Counted from the first letter of the stretch, positions 34,468 to 43,035 are shown. The stretch: DNA of 64,000 nucleotides from Streptomyces mirabilis (GCF_018310535.1 NZ_CP074103.1:186001-250000); one strand, 5' to 3'. Notes: generated by a model from the sequence alone, not told the origin. Numbers and translations: made by a program.

Positions 34468-34704
34468 TCACAGATGCTTGTGCAGGCGGTCGGCGTTGTT
34501 GCCGGACCGGTCGGTGCCGCTGTCGCTGTGGCCCCCATGGCCCCCGTGGCCGTGACCGTCGCGCATCATGAAGAACATCATCAGCGGGCAGCCGGCCACG
34601 ATGAGCAGAAGCAGCAGTGTGCCGAGCGGCGCGCCGAGGGCCACCAGCCCCACGAGTGCGATCGCGGCGGCGATGGCGTACAGCGGAAGCTGTTCGCGCT
34701 TCAC
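34468..34704 (-). CDS. DUF2933-like small membrane protein
   Basis: 78 residues from GTG 34704 behind GGAAGGAGGTCGTC. Two membrane segments (YAIAAAIALVGLVALG; TLLLLLIVAGCPLMMFFMM) followed by GHGHGGHGGHSDSG and a DRLHKHL end. The pattern fits DUF2933 proteins linked to metal resistance. A CsoR-like repeat lies 42 bases upstream, making this the probable first gene of an operon reaching 29878. Confidence 0.75.
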   Translation of the reverse strand: MKREQLPLYAIAAAIALVGLVALGAPLGTLLLLLIVAGCPLMMFFMMRDGHGHGGHGGHSDSGTDRSGNNADRLHKHL

Positions 34705-34745
34705 GACGACCTCCCTTCCCCAGGTCCCGTCGCCGGGGCCTGGGA

Positions 34746-34760
34746 TACCTCCACCGGGTA
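34746..34760. promoter_or_regulatory. CsoR-like operator before the DUF2933-ABC operon
   Basis: TACCT-CCACC-GGGTA fits TACCC-N5-GGGTA with one mismatch. The position upstream of the first gene of the operon supports function. Confidence 0.5.
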
Positions 34761-34874
34761 CTGGTGGATGTTGCCCAGCCTGCTCTCGTGCGCGGGCCCG
34801 AGGCAGGGGCCGACCGGTCGTAGCGCGGGCCGGTGGTCCCTTTCGGCGGGGGCCACCCGGCCCCGTCCGACGGG

Positions 34875-35146
34875 TCAGCCCGCCAGCAGGACGCCGAGCA
34901 ACAGCGCGCCCAGCGCGCTGACGCCGGTCAGGGCGCCGAAGACGGCGAGGGCGGCGGCGTGGCGGGCGCGGGCGTGCAGGAAGGCGGTGACGCCGGCGAC
35001 CGCGACGACGGCGAGCTTGACGATGAGCGTGGTGCGGTAGCTGCCGGTGTTCTTGTCCTGCTCGGCGACGATGTTCCACACTCCCGTGGCCACGAGCACG
35101 GCGAACGCGGGCCACGCGACCTGGTTGAAGCGGCGTGCCGCGGCCC
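34875..35146 (-). pseudogene. C-terminal fragment of a CopD/YcnJ-like copper membrane protein
   Basis: The minus strand reads RFNQVAWPAFAVLVATGVWN, then KLAVVAVAGVTAFLHARARH, and two more hydrophobic segments to a stop at 34875. The QVAWPAF and TGVWN pieces resemble the membrane domain of CopD. There is no start codon context; upstream it joins a multicopper oxidase fragment in another frame. Assignment to CopD is probable rather than certain. Confidence 0.5.
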
Positions 35147-35218
35147 GGCCGGGTGGGCCGGTACCCTGCCGTTGGCCAGGTGGTACGGGTACTTCACGTC
35201 ACCGGCGTCACCGCCGAG
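35147..35218 (-). pseudogene. Short internal fragment of a multicopper oxidase gene
   Basis: LGGDAGDVKYPYHLANGRVP on the minus strand corresponds to LGGDAGDVKYPYHLVNGRVP in the intact oxidase (residues about 277-296). Only about 24 codons remain, joined out of frame to the CopD fragment. This shows that a second oxidase gene once stood here. Confidence 0.8.
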
Positions 35219-35299
35219 TTCTGGCGCGCCGAGGCTTCGCCACCCGCACCGCGTACTCCTCACCTACCGCAGCACCACCACCCCGACACCCCGCGTCGA

Positions 35300-35460
35300 A
35301 CGCCGGCACTCACTACGACAAGAAGCAGAACGAGAAGACGGCTCAGCGGCCGTCACAGAGGTTCGGGCCTGGGCCCGAACCCACGGACACACCGTCCCCG
35401 ACCGGGGACGCCTGTGCGCCGACATCTGGGACCTGGCACGCCGCCCATCCTCACTGACGT
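35300..35460 (+). pseudogene. Lsr2-like C-terminal DNA-binding domain fragment
   Basis: The plus strand contains AVTEVRAWARTHGHTVPDRG followed by RLCADIW, which resembles the Lsr2 C-terminal domain (xxRAWARxxGxxVxxRGR). The N-terminal dimerisation domain and a start codon are absent and the reading is open on both sides. Lsr2 silences foreign AT-rich DNA; accessory copies are common on plasmids. Confidence 0.5.
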
Positions 35461-35599
35461 CGCAGCGGCTGATGTCGAATGGGACAGTTCAGCTCAGCGG
35501 AGACCCGAGCGCACACAATCGGTCCTCGACAAGGGCCACTCTGAGCGACCCACCTGACCTGCAAAGACGCCCCACACGTTCCCAAAACCGACGAGGGGC

Positions 35600-36148
35600 G
35601 TTCCCGGGACCGACTACGACGAGCCCCTGACCTGCGGCTCAGCAATTTTCCGCAAGGCCCCCCGCGCCGAGTCCGACGACATCCTCGGCCTGCTCATCAC
35701 TCGAATGCGCAGCTACAGCGAGCGGCAGTCGACCGGCGAGTTCTTCACACCGGCCGTCGCCGCCGACCACATGGGCGACATCCTCTTCTCCACCGACCGC
35801 CGGCCCGGCGATCTGTTCCTCGAAGCCGCCGCCGGGACCGGCACCATGGCCCGGGCCGCCGCCGCCACGCTGCGGTTCTTCGGCACCGACCCCGCCGAGT
35901 ACCGCTGGTGGCTGAACGACCTCGACCCCCTCAACTCCGCATGCTGCGCCGTGAGCGCCCAGCTCTGGAGGCTCGGTCAGCACGTGACCGTCTCCTGCGG
36001 AGACGCGCTGAACGACCCCCGGCTCCTGGAGGAAGCGGTACGGGAACGCGCCGAGCGGGCGACCGCCGAGCAGCAAGCCCGGCCTGTGCTGTACCCCACC
36101 AGGACCCGCCCGCCGTTCTGGCCGTGGCAGTCCGTTCCCCCCTCCTGA
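35600..36148 (+). pseudogene. Truncated N6-adenine DNA methylase (type I HsdM-like)
   Basis: Similarity starts upstream of any start codon (DEPLTCGSAIFRKAPRAESD) and continues from ATG 35705 with QSTGEFFTPAVAADHMGDIL, the N-terminal motif of type I methylases, and motif I LEAAAGTGTMARAAAA. The reading ends at 36148 before any catalytic NPPF/Y, so the methyltransferase core is incomplete. Translation from 35705 is possible but the product would be inactive as a methylase. Confidence 0.65.
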
Positions 36149-36152
36149 CCCC

Positions 36153-36196
36153 GGAGGGGCGGCGGCCGGCCCCCTGCGGCCTACCGCCGCCCCTCC
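36153..36196 (+). terminator. Hairpin after the methylase fragment
   Basis: GGAGGGGCGGCGG and CCGCCGCCCCTCC form a perfect 13-bp stem around an 18-base loop. Confidence 0.6.
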
Positions 36197-36222
36197 GCCC
36201 TTCGCACGAAACGGAGGCCCCC

Positions 36223-36879
36223 ATGGCCATCAACACGACGCCGCCGCCCGCCATCGCCACCCTGGTCCCCGATTCCGAAGGACACGGAACGGTCCTTCGG
36301 ATCGTCTACGCCCACCACCTGGACGGCGAGTCCTTGGCCTTCCAGCTCTTCCACCGACTCGTCCACCGCTTGCAGGCAGGGACACCCCTCCCGGACGAGA
36401 TCACTCACTCCGAGGTGATGGCCCTCCTCGGTGAACAGGGCGCCGACTGCGCCGAGGGCTGGCACTCCTCGGCGAACGAGGCCACCGAGGAAGCCTCGAA
36501 CGAGGCATGGCAGTGGGTCCGGGATCAGGTCAACCGCCTGTTCCCCGGCCTGTCCTGGAAGGTCGAGCCCGACCGGCGCATGAACATGCCCGGGATCGAC
36601 GCCGACCAGGTCGCGGACATCGTCATCCGGGCGCGCCCCCTGGCGTCGGACGCGACCCGCCCGGCCACCATGTTCGACCCGGCGCTCACCTACTACGCGG
36701 ACGGAACGCACCTGGTCATGCGCGCCAGGGGAACCGAACGACTTGGGCACGCCTTCGGCATGGCGGACGGCACCCCCTACGCCTTCCAGGCTGTGCGGTG
36801 GGAGGACGGTGGCGCCGACCTCATCGCCCCCCACGTGCTGCACCGCGTCGAAACCCGGGATGAGGGCGACACGGTCTAG
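36223..36879 (+). CDS. Hypothetical soluble protein
   Basis: 218 residues from ATG 36223 behind ACGGAGGCCCCC. Mixed alpha/beta composition with no membrane segment; recognisable pieces include DEITHSEVMALLGEQGADCA and RMNMPGIDADQVADIVIRAR. I do not recognise a family. It is followed by an AT-rich promoter region and an accessory ligA. Confidence 0.75.
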   Translation: MAINTTPPPAIATLVPDSEGHGTVLRIVYAHHLDGESLAFQLFHRLVHRLQAGTPLPDEITHSEVMALLGEQGADCAEGWHSSANEATEEASNEAWQWVRDQVNRLFPGLSWKVEPDRRMNMPGIDADQVADIVIRARPLASDATRPATMFDPALTYYADGTHLVMRARGTERLGHAFGMADGTPYAFQAVRWEDGGADLIAPHVLHRVETRDEGDTV

Positions 36880-37021
36880 GCAATCGCAGGTGCCGGGCCT
36901 CGGAATGCCCCGCGGTGTCCTGCCCTTGGGGTTCCGCCGGCTACCGGCATCCCGACGAGCCGGCCAGATCTGACCGAACCGGGAAGGCCCGGTCGGGGGC
37001 TTGGGCGAACCAACCCCGCCG

Positions 37022-37050
37022 TTGCTTCTTCTCATTTCTATGTGTATATT
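37022..37050 (+). promoter_or_regulatory. Promoter P1 for ligA
   Basis: -35 TTGCTT, 17-base spacer ending TGTG, -10 TATATT. Closely resembles the promoters at 39376 and 42297. The transcript would have a leader of about 180 bases. Confidence 0.7.
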
Positions 37051-37236
37051 GGTTGTCGTGAGGGCGGGGCATCGCCGCCAACACAAAGCCAGTTCCGAAG
37101 GAGCCGCTTCGCGCGGCTCGCCCTGGCCGTGCACTCCCCTCGACGGCCGGGGCCTGCGAGGCCCGGACGACCCCCTGTCCGGGCCTCGCCCCCTTTCGTC
37201 CGACCACTGTCAGACCCTTACGAGAGGATCACCCTC

Positions 37237-39291
37237 ATGACGACTCTTCCCGCCGCTCAGGCGCTGTCCGCCGCGTCCAGCCGCACCGAGTACGAGGCCG
37301 CGCTCCAGCTTCTGCGTGACGCCTCACGGACGTACTACGGCGACGGCGACAGCGTCCTGGACGACGTCTCGTACGACCAGCTTCGGCGGTCCGTACAAGC
37401 CTGGGAGCAGGAGCACCCGGCCGAGGTCTCCCCGGACTCGCCTACCGGCCTCGTCGCCGACGGGGCCGCGCCCGTCGGCGACGTCGCGCACACCACCCGC
37501 CTCCTGAGCCTGGACAACGTTTTTGACGCCGAGGGCCTGGTGGCATGGGGCGTGTCGGTCGAGCGCCGGCTGACCCGCGCGCCGAAGGGCGGGTTCACCG
37601 TCGAGCCGAAGATCGACGGCGCTGCCGTGGCGGCCCGGTACCGCAGCGGCCGTCTGGTGCAGATCATCACCCGCGGGGACGGCAGTCACGGCGAGGACAT
37701 CAGCCACGTCATCGGCCAGATCGACGGCCTCCCCGAGCAGCTGACCGAGCCGGTCACCATCGAGGTCCGCGGCGAGGTCGCCTTTACGCAGGCGCAGTTC
37801 GAGACGGCGAACGAGGTCCGTGCCGCGCACAACGCGCAGGTCTTCGCCAACCCCCGCAACGGCACGGCTGGCACGCTCAGGGCGAAGGACCGGCCGTACC
37901 GTCTCCGGATGACGTTCTGGGCCTACGGCGCGGTCGAGCTGGACGCGGTCGCGTACCTGCCCGCCGGGGCCACGCATGCGGAAACCCTCGCGGCCGTGGC
38001 CGCAGTTGGCATCCAGACCACCGCGGACTCCGCGGCAGGGCTCCATGTCGTCGCGGATCTCGCCGCAGCACAGGAGCGGGTGGATGCGATCGCCGCCATG
38101 CGTGCGGAGCTGCCCGTCGGGATCGATGGCGTGGTGATCAAGATGAACGACGCGGCGGAGCAGGCGGCGGCCGGGTTCGGCTCGCGCTTCCCTCATTGGG
38201 CCATCGCGGTCAAGCTCGCGGCGGTCGAGCGGCAGACCGTGCTGGAAGACGTCGTGTGGCAGGTCGGCCGCACCGGGGTCCTCGCGCCGACCGCGATCCT
38301 CACCCCGGTCGAGATCGACGGCTCCACCGTCACCCGGGCCACGCTGCACAACCCCGCTGACATCCGCCGTCGGGACCTCCACATCGGAGACACCGTGACG
38401 GTCTACAAGGCCGGCGACATCATCCCCCGCGTGCAGGGGGCCGTGGTCCAGCTACGGCCGGCGGGGGCGCTGGAGGTACCGCTGCCCGAGGTCTGCCCCA
38501 ACTGCGGCGGAAAGATCAACAAAGCGCAGGAGAGGTGGCGTTGCGCGCAGGGCAGCGCGTGCGCGCTTCCGGCGCTGATCCAGTACGCCGCTGGACGCGA
38601 CATGCTCGACATCGACGGCCTCGGCCCGGCGTACGTGGCGGCCTTGGTGGCGTCCGGTGACGTCGCCGACGTCGCCGATCTGTTCACCCTGACCGCCGAG
38701 CAGCTCACGGCAGCATCCGGAAGCGCCAAGCTGGCCGCCAAGCTCGCCCAGCAGATCGAGGCCGCCAAGGCACTCCCCCTCAGCCGGGTCTTCTGCGCCT
38801 TGGGCGTCCTCGGCACCGGGCGCAGCATGTCCCGCCGCATCGCCCGGCACTTCGGCGAAATGAACGACATCCGTCAGGCCGACGCAGCCGCGATGCAGGA
38901 CGTCGAGGGCATCGGTCCCGAGAAGGCCCCGGTCATCGTCGAGCAGGTCGCCGCGCTTGCACCGGTCATCGACAAGCTGATCGCCGCGGGTGTCAACATG
39001 AAGGAGCCCTCGCCGGGAGTGGGTGAAGGGCCGCTGACGGGCAAGGTGGTCGTGGTCACCGGCAAGATGACCGGGGTGCTGGCGGCCTTCACGAGGACCG
39101 AGATGAACTCCCTGATCGAGAAGGCCGGCGGGCGCGCGGGCAGCAGCGTCAACGCCAAGACGTCCATCCTGGTCGCGGCGCCGTCCGCCGGTGGCAAGCC
39201 GAGTTCGAAGGCGGTCAAGGCGGCCGAACTCGGCGTCGAGGTTCGCACGCCGGAGGACTTCGCCGAGATGGTCGCCGACTACCTGGCCTGA
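37237..39291 (+). CDS. ligA: NAD-dependent DNA ligase (accessory copy)
   Basis: 684 residues from ATG 37237 (GAGAGGATC upstream). Adenylation motif EPKIDGAAVA with Lys near 125, RGEV and NPRNGTAGTLR in the nucleotidyltransferase domain, an OB fold, a zinc finger (CPNCGG...CAQGSAC), HhH repeats and a C-terminal BRCT domain (about residues 605-684). It seals nicks using NAD. Motif III has NPRNGTAGTLR as usual, so it should be active. Streptomycetes carry a housekeeping ligA elsewhere; this copy sits among plasmid-like genes and ends in a 14-bp terminator hairpin. Confidence 0.95.
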   Translation: MTTLPAAQALSAASSRTEYEAALQLLRDASRTYYGDGDSVLDDVSYDQLRRSVQAWEQEHPAEVSPDSPTGLVADGAAPVGDVAHTTRLLSLDNVFDAEGLVAWGVSVERRLTRAPKGGFTVEPKIDGAAVAARYRSGRLVQIITRGDGSHGEDISHVIGQIDGLPEQLTEPVTIEVRGEVAFTQAQFETANEVRAAHNAQVFANPRNGTAGTLRAKDRPYRLRMTFWAYGAVELDAVAYLPAGATHAETLAAVAAVGIQTTADSAAGLHVVADLAAAQERVDAIAAMRAELPVGIDGVVIKMNDAAEQAAAGFGSRFPHWAIAVKLAAVERQTVLEDVVWQVGRTGVLAPTAILTPVEIDGSTVTRATLHNPADIRRRDLHIGDTVTVYKAGDIIPRVQGAVVQLRPAGALEVPLPEVCPNCGGKINKAQERWRCAQGSACALPALIQYAAGRDMLDIDGLGPAYVAALVASGDVADVADLFTLTAEQLTAASGSAKLAAKLAQQIEAAKALPLSRVFCALGVLGTGRSMSRRIARHFGEMNDIRQADAAAMQDVEGIGPEKAPVIVEQVAALAPVIDKLIAAGVNMKEPSPGVGEGPLTGKVVVVTGKMTGVLAAFTRTEMNSLIEKAGGRAGSSVNAKTSILVAAPSAGGKPSSKAVKAAELGVEVRTPEDFAEMVADYLA

Positions 39292-39304
39292 CCGGAGGAG
39301 ACCA

Positions 39305-39338
39305 GGTGGCGGGCGCGCAGGGTTGCGCGCCCGCCACC
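39305..39338 (+). terminator. Terminator hairpin after ligA
   Basis: GGTGGCGGGCGCGC, loop AGGGTT, GCGCGCCCGCCACC: a perfect 14-bp stem 13 bases after the stop codon. Confidence 0.85.
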
Positions 39339-39375
39339 GGCCATGAAGGAGCGGCCCGTCTCCCTATCCACGACG

Positions 39376-39404
39376 TTGCGTATTCCATTTTCAGTATGTA
39401 TTGT
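39376..39404 (+). promoter_or_regulatory. Promoter P2 for the 587-residue protein gene
   Basis: -35 TTGCGT, 17-base spacer, -10 TATTGT. The -35 and following ATT are identical to P3 at 42297. Confidence 0.65.
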
Positions 39405-39472
39405 CATCTCATCGCCTGGTGCACAGCACCCGCGAATTTCCCCCAAGTCCCCTGTGTCCAGGTAGGGATGAC

Positions 39473-41236
39473 ATGAATTTCCATCTGTCCGACGTATCCG
39501 ACTCCGAGTTGCTGGCGGGCGTCACTGCGGCAGCCAAGCGGGCCCCTGTCGGTGGAGCCGATCTCCTCATCCTCACTGAGCTCCAGCTGCGGCTCTACCG
39601 CGAGCTCCACGCTGCTGCGGACCATCTGCTCCGGGCGCCGGAGGGCCGCGAGACCTCCCCGGCGAAGTTCGGGCGGGTCCATGACGCCATCGACGGCATC
39701 CTCGGCGCGGATGAGGAGATGGCCGTCTTCCGCCAGATGTACGACCATCTGGCGAACGCGGCGCTGGGCGACCAGCGGGTGGCCGACGAGCTGCTGGCGC
39801 TGTCCAGTACTCAGCACGGCCCGGGCGGGGCGTTCCTCAAGCGCGTACTGCGATTCGCGGCGGCCGACGCGTACGCCAGCACGGTCCAAAGGCTCCTCGC
39901 CGACTTCGTCAGGTCCACGGAGCCGGAGACCGTACGGGCGGCCATGGCACAGCTCGCGGGTCTGGAGTGGGCCCTCGACCCGGACGACAAGCACCACCGG
40001 CCGGTCATGGACACCACGGACGGCGTCGTGAACGACGCCGATGGCGAAGTCCGCCGGTTCCGGGCACTGGGGCTTCGCCCCGAGACGGGCACGGTCCCGG
40101 GCGGGGCCCTCACCGGCTCGGACACTGCCGCTTGGGGCACCCCCGACGAGCACCGCATCCGCATCTGGCGCCGCCGGTACGTGGATGCCCACACCCAAAG
40201 CCTCGACTTCGCCCTGATGAAGGCGAAGGCGTACCGCCGGGACGCTGAACGACTGGCGCCCTACGGCCACCCGGACGGCCCGGAAGCGGCCGTTGCCTTG
40301 CAGCTGCGACAGGAAGCCGACCGAGCGCGCTCCGCCCGCCTCTTCCAGATCGGCGACTCCCTCGCCCAGATGGCACTACGCCGCGTGGTGCGGCGGGCGG
40401 ACAAGGCCACGACCCCGTTCGATCCTGCCCACCTCCCCGCCTCGCGCGGGATGCTGTTCCTCGACACCCCCCTGGACCTTCCCAACGGCCGACGCATCGT
40501 CGGCTACGTATGGGGCCCGTGGTCGCCCCGGACGGAAGAGGGCTGGTTCCTTCTCCGGCCCGACCGGTACCTGGAGCCGGTGGAGCCCCCGCACGATGAC
40601 GTCCCCTGGACATGGGTCACTCCGCTGACGTGTGACGAGTCGCTGCTGAAGCTGCCGTTCTCGCCGTACGACACCCTGATGGCGCGCCCCGGCGAGGCCC
40701 TGGAGCCGGAGGCCCGGCTGCGCGACCCGGACAACCCCGAGCGGTACCGCAGCGGCTCGGCGCGCCAAGGCTGCCAGGAGCTGATGACGCGCCACGTGCG
40801 CGCCCTGTGGGAGCTGCTGACCCAGCACAAGCGGACCACGGTGCGGGTCCTCTCCCACCAGGTCCACCAGCTCAAGCCCAGCAAGCGCGAGGCCGAACGG
40901 CGGCGGGGCATCCACGACTCCGGCCAGGTCGAGAACTGGTGGGTCGACCCGGACGCGGGCGAGCGTTTCCAGGAGCAGCGGCCCAGCCATCCCCGCGAGA
41001 GCGGGTCCGGCCACACGCTGACGGTCCGCTACTGGAGGGGCGAGCACGAGCGCCAGCAGTGCCCGAATCCCCACCGGCACGCCGCCCTGGAGACGGCCAA
41101 GGAAGGTAGCTGCCCGCACTACGAGATCACCATCCCCGAGCACCCCGTGGGGCCCGCCGACGCGCCGTGGTCCGACCGGCTGCGCCGCGCCCGGGTCCGC
41201 CCCTCGGCGAAGTCCCAGCGCACCGCAGACGCGTAG
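39473..41236 (+). CDS. Hypothetical 587-residue protein with C-terminal His/Cys cluster
   Basis: Start ATG 39473 after GGTAGGG. The N-terminal 300 residues look helical and charged, the middle contains GYVWGPWSPRTEEGWFLLRP, and the C-terminus has CPNPHRHAALETAKEGSCPH, a possible metal-binding C-H-H-C-H cluster. Arg/Lys-rich helices (QLKPSKREAERRRG) precede it, suggesting nucleic acid contact. I do not recognise a family. The gene has its own promoter, shared in sequence with those of ligA and the TetR gene. Confidence 0.75.
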   Translation: MNFHLSDVSDSELLAGVTAAAKRAPVGGADLLILTELQLRLYRELHAAADHLLRAPEGRETSPAKFGRVHDAIDGILGADEEMAVFRQMYDHLANAALGDQRVADELLALSSTQHGPGGAFLKRVLRFAAADAYASTVQRLLADFVRSTEPETVRAAMAQLAGLEWALDPDDKHHRPVMDTTDGVVNDADGEVRRFRALGLRPETGTVPGGALTGSDTAAWGTPDEHRIRIWRRRYVDAHTQSLDFALMKAKAYRRDAERLAPYGHPDGPEAAVALQLRQEADRARSARLFQIGDSLAQMALRRVVRRADKATTPFDPAHLPASRGMLFLDTPLDLPNGRRIVGYVWGPWSPRTEEGWFLLRPDRYLEPVEPPHDDVPWTWVTPLTCDESLLKLPFSPYDTLMARPGEALEPEARLRDPDNPERYRSGSARQGCQELMTRHVRALWELLTQHKRTTVRVLSHQVHQLKPSKREAERRRGIHDSGQVENWWVDPDAGERFQEQRPSHPRESGSGHTLTVRYWRGEHERQQCPNPHRHAALETAKEGSCPHYEITIPEHPVGPADAPWSDRLRRARVRPSAKSQRTADA

Positions 41237-41247
41237 TCGTCCATCTT

Positions 41248-41278
41248 CTGGCCGGGCAGGCCCTGCCTGCCCGGCCAG
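41248..41278 (+). terminator. Hairpin after the 587-residue protein gene
   Basis: CTGGCCGGGCAGGC, loop CCT, GCCTGCCCGGCCAG: a perfect 14-bp stem 12 bases after the stop. Confidence 0.8.
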
Positions 41279-41337
41279 AGCACCCCTTGGCCCATTCACA
41301 AAGCCGAACTCCCGATCATCTTCAACCGAGGAGAGCC

Positions 41338-41799
41338 ATGTCCGAAGACCTCCGCCCCCGTACGCACCAGCACCGCCGCTGCCAGCCGCTGCACACCGTC
41401 TACGGCCTGGTCGCGCTGCTCGCCGGCTGCGGCATCCTGCTGGAGCAGCCCGTCATGTGGCTGTTCGTCGTGCCCCTCGCTGTCCTTGTCGTCGAAACGC
41501 GCCGGCTCGCCCGGAACCGGGCCTGCGCCGCCCTGCGCAGGCGGGACGAGCGCAAAGCCGCCCCGGCTCACGCCCGCTGGGCATGGGGCGCTGCCGCGGC
41601 CGCTCTGGACGCCGCCCTGGTGACCGGAGCCTTCGCCGTCTGCACCGTGTTGCTGCTCGGCCATGGTGACGCACTCGTCCTGCGCGGACGCGCAGCGGAC
41701 TACCTGGCCCTTGGCGCAGGGGCGGCGTTCGCCGGCGCGCATGCCCTTACGCACCGCATGTCCGCCCGAGCCCCGAAGGCGCCGCAGCCCGACGTGTGA
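41338..41799 (+). CDS. Hypothetical membrane protein
   Basis: 153 residues from ATG 41338 (CGAGGAGAGCC upstream). Membrane segments at about residues 20-55 (two close together), 90-115 and 125-145, with Arg-rich loops. Family not recognised. Confidence 0.65.
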   Translation: MSEDLRPRTHQHRRCQPLHTVYGLVALLAGCGILLEQPVMWLFVVPLAVLVVETRRLARNRACAALRRRDERKAAPAHARWAWGAAAAALDAALVTGAFAVCTVLLLGHGDALVLRGRAADYLALGAGAAFAGAHALTHRMSARAPKAPQPDV

Positions 41800-41817
41800 C
41801 AACTCCCCCTGTCGCAC

Positions 41818-41841
41818 CGTGCCGGGCGATCACCCGGCACG
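41818..41841 (+). terminator. Hairpin after the membrane protein gene
   Basis: CGTGCCGGG, loop CGATCA, CCCGGCACG: a 9-bp stem between two same-strand genes. Confidence 0.55.
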
Positions 41842-41872
41842 CCCTCCCCCTCAAGTCTTCGGAGAGACCGTC

Positions 41873-42277
41873 ATGTTGCACTTCGACCCCGCCACCACGA
41901 GCGGCTCGGCCGTCGCGTCCCTGTTCCGCGTGTGGTGCTCCCTGCGTGAGACCGGTCCCGGGCACCGGCCGGAGGCTGCGGAGCTGGCCGGCGCCGTGGA
42001 GGAGATGTTCGCCAGCGTCGGCCTGGACCCGGACGGCCCCCCTGCGCAGGTCGAGCCGCCCGGCACGGGAGAGGTGTTCACGGTCTTCGGTCTGCGGTAC
42101 GACCGAGCCGACGCGCTGCTGGTCGCCGGTGTCATTCCGGGCGAGCACGCCGCTGCCGCTGTCGAACTGGACAGCGACGAGACCGACTTCACCCGGTGGA
42201 TCGACACCTTCCGCGCCGAGTCCGGGGACGCGGCCGCCAAGGCCGCGCGAGCACAGGTCGAGGGCGGGGACTACTGA
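41873..42277 (+). CDS. Hypothetical acidic soluble protein
   Basis: 134 residues from ATG 41873 (CGGAGAGACCGTC upstream). Strongly acidic, no membrane segment, no recognised motif; contains GTGEVFTVFGLRYDRADALL. It resembles small accessory proteins of actinomycete plasmids in composition only. Confidence 0.65.
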   Translation: MLHFDPATTSGSAVASLFRVWCSLRETGPGHRPEAAELAGAVEEMFASVGLDPDGPPAQVEPPGTGEVFTVFGLRYDRADALLVAGVIPGEHAAAAVELDSDETDFTRWIDTFRAESGDAAAKAARAQVEGGDY

Positions 42278-42296
42278 GACACCCACACCAATTCTG

Positions 42297-42325
42297 TTGC
42301 GTATTAACGTTCCAATGTGTAATGT
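42297..42325 (+). promoter_or_regulatory. Promoter P3 for the TetR gene
   Basis: -35 TTGCGT, 17-base spacer ending TGTG, -10 TAATGT. Nearly identical in layout to P1 and P2. Confidence 0.7.
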
Positions 42326-42405
42326 GATTGCACGTCGGGTCCGGCGTTCACCGGCGCCCCAGACCTGGACCACTCCCCTCCCTTCCTCCAGCTCAGGAGA
42401 CGACT

Positions 42406-43035
42406 GTGCCTACCCCTGTCGTGACCCGCACCCCCGACCGCCGCGTACCCACCGAACGCGGACTTCGGACCCGCCAGAGCCTGATGGAGGCGACGCTCGA
42501 ACTCCTCGCCACCCGGTCCTACCGCGACATCAAGGTGCTGGACATCGCCCGGGCGGTGGGCACGTCGCCCGCGACGTTTTACCAGTACTTCCCCGACGTC
42601 GAGGGCGTCGTCCTCGAAGCGTCCCGGTTCCTGGTCGCGGAGACGAACGCGGCGCTCGACGCCTTCGAGGACGGTTCCTGGTCCTCGGACGGACTGCCCG
42701 GCGCCGCCCGGCTCGTCGACGCAGTACTCGACGGCTGGAGCGATCACCTCCCGGTCATGCGCGTGCTGACCGCCGTCGCCGCCGAGCGGGACCCCCGCTT
42801 CGTCAAGGCGTACTTCGCGGCCACCCGGCCCGTCGTCCGTGCCCTGACGGCGGCCACCACCCAGACGACCACGCCCGACGACGAGGGCAAGGAACTGGTC
42901 CACGCCCTCGTTTCCGGCCTGACCGCCGCCGCCGGACACGAGAACGCCGGAAGCGTCCAGGGGCTGACCAAGCGCCAGCGTCGCCGGGGGCTCGCCCGCC
43001 TCGTCCACGCCGCCGTGACCACGGCCGACGCCTAG
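42406..43035 (+). CDS. TetR-family transcriptional regulator
   Basis: 209 residues from GTG 42406 (AGGAGACGACT upstream). N-terminal TetR helix-turn-helix (residues about 20-65): ERGLRTRQSLMEATLELLAT and VLDIARAVGTSPATFYQYFP, followed by an all-helical ligand domain. The ligand and target are unknown. Three promoters of similar sequence in the neighbourhood, including its own, are possible targets. Confidence 0.92.
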   Translation: MPTPVVTRTPDRRVPTERGLRTRQSLMEATLELLATRSYRDIKVLDIARAVGTSPATFYQYFPDVEGVVLEASRFLVAETNAALDAFEDGSWSSDGLPGAARLVDAVLDGWSDHLPVMRVLTAVAAERDPRFVKAYFAATRPVVRALTAATTQTTTPDDEGKELVHALVSGLTAAAGHENAGSVQGLTKRQRRRGLARLVHAAVTTADA

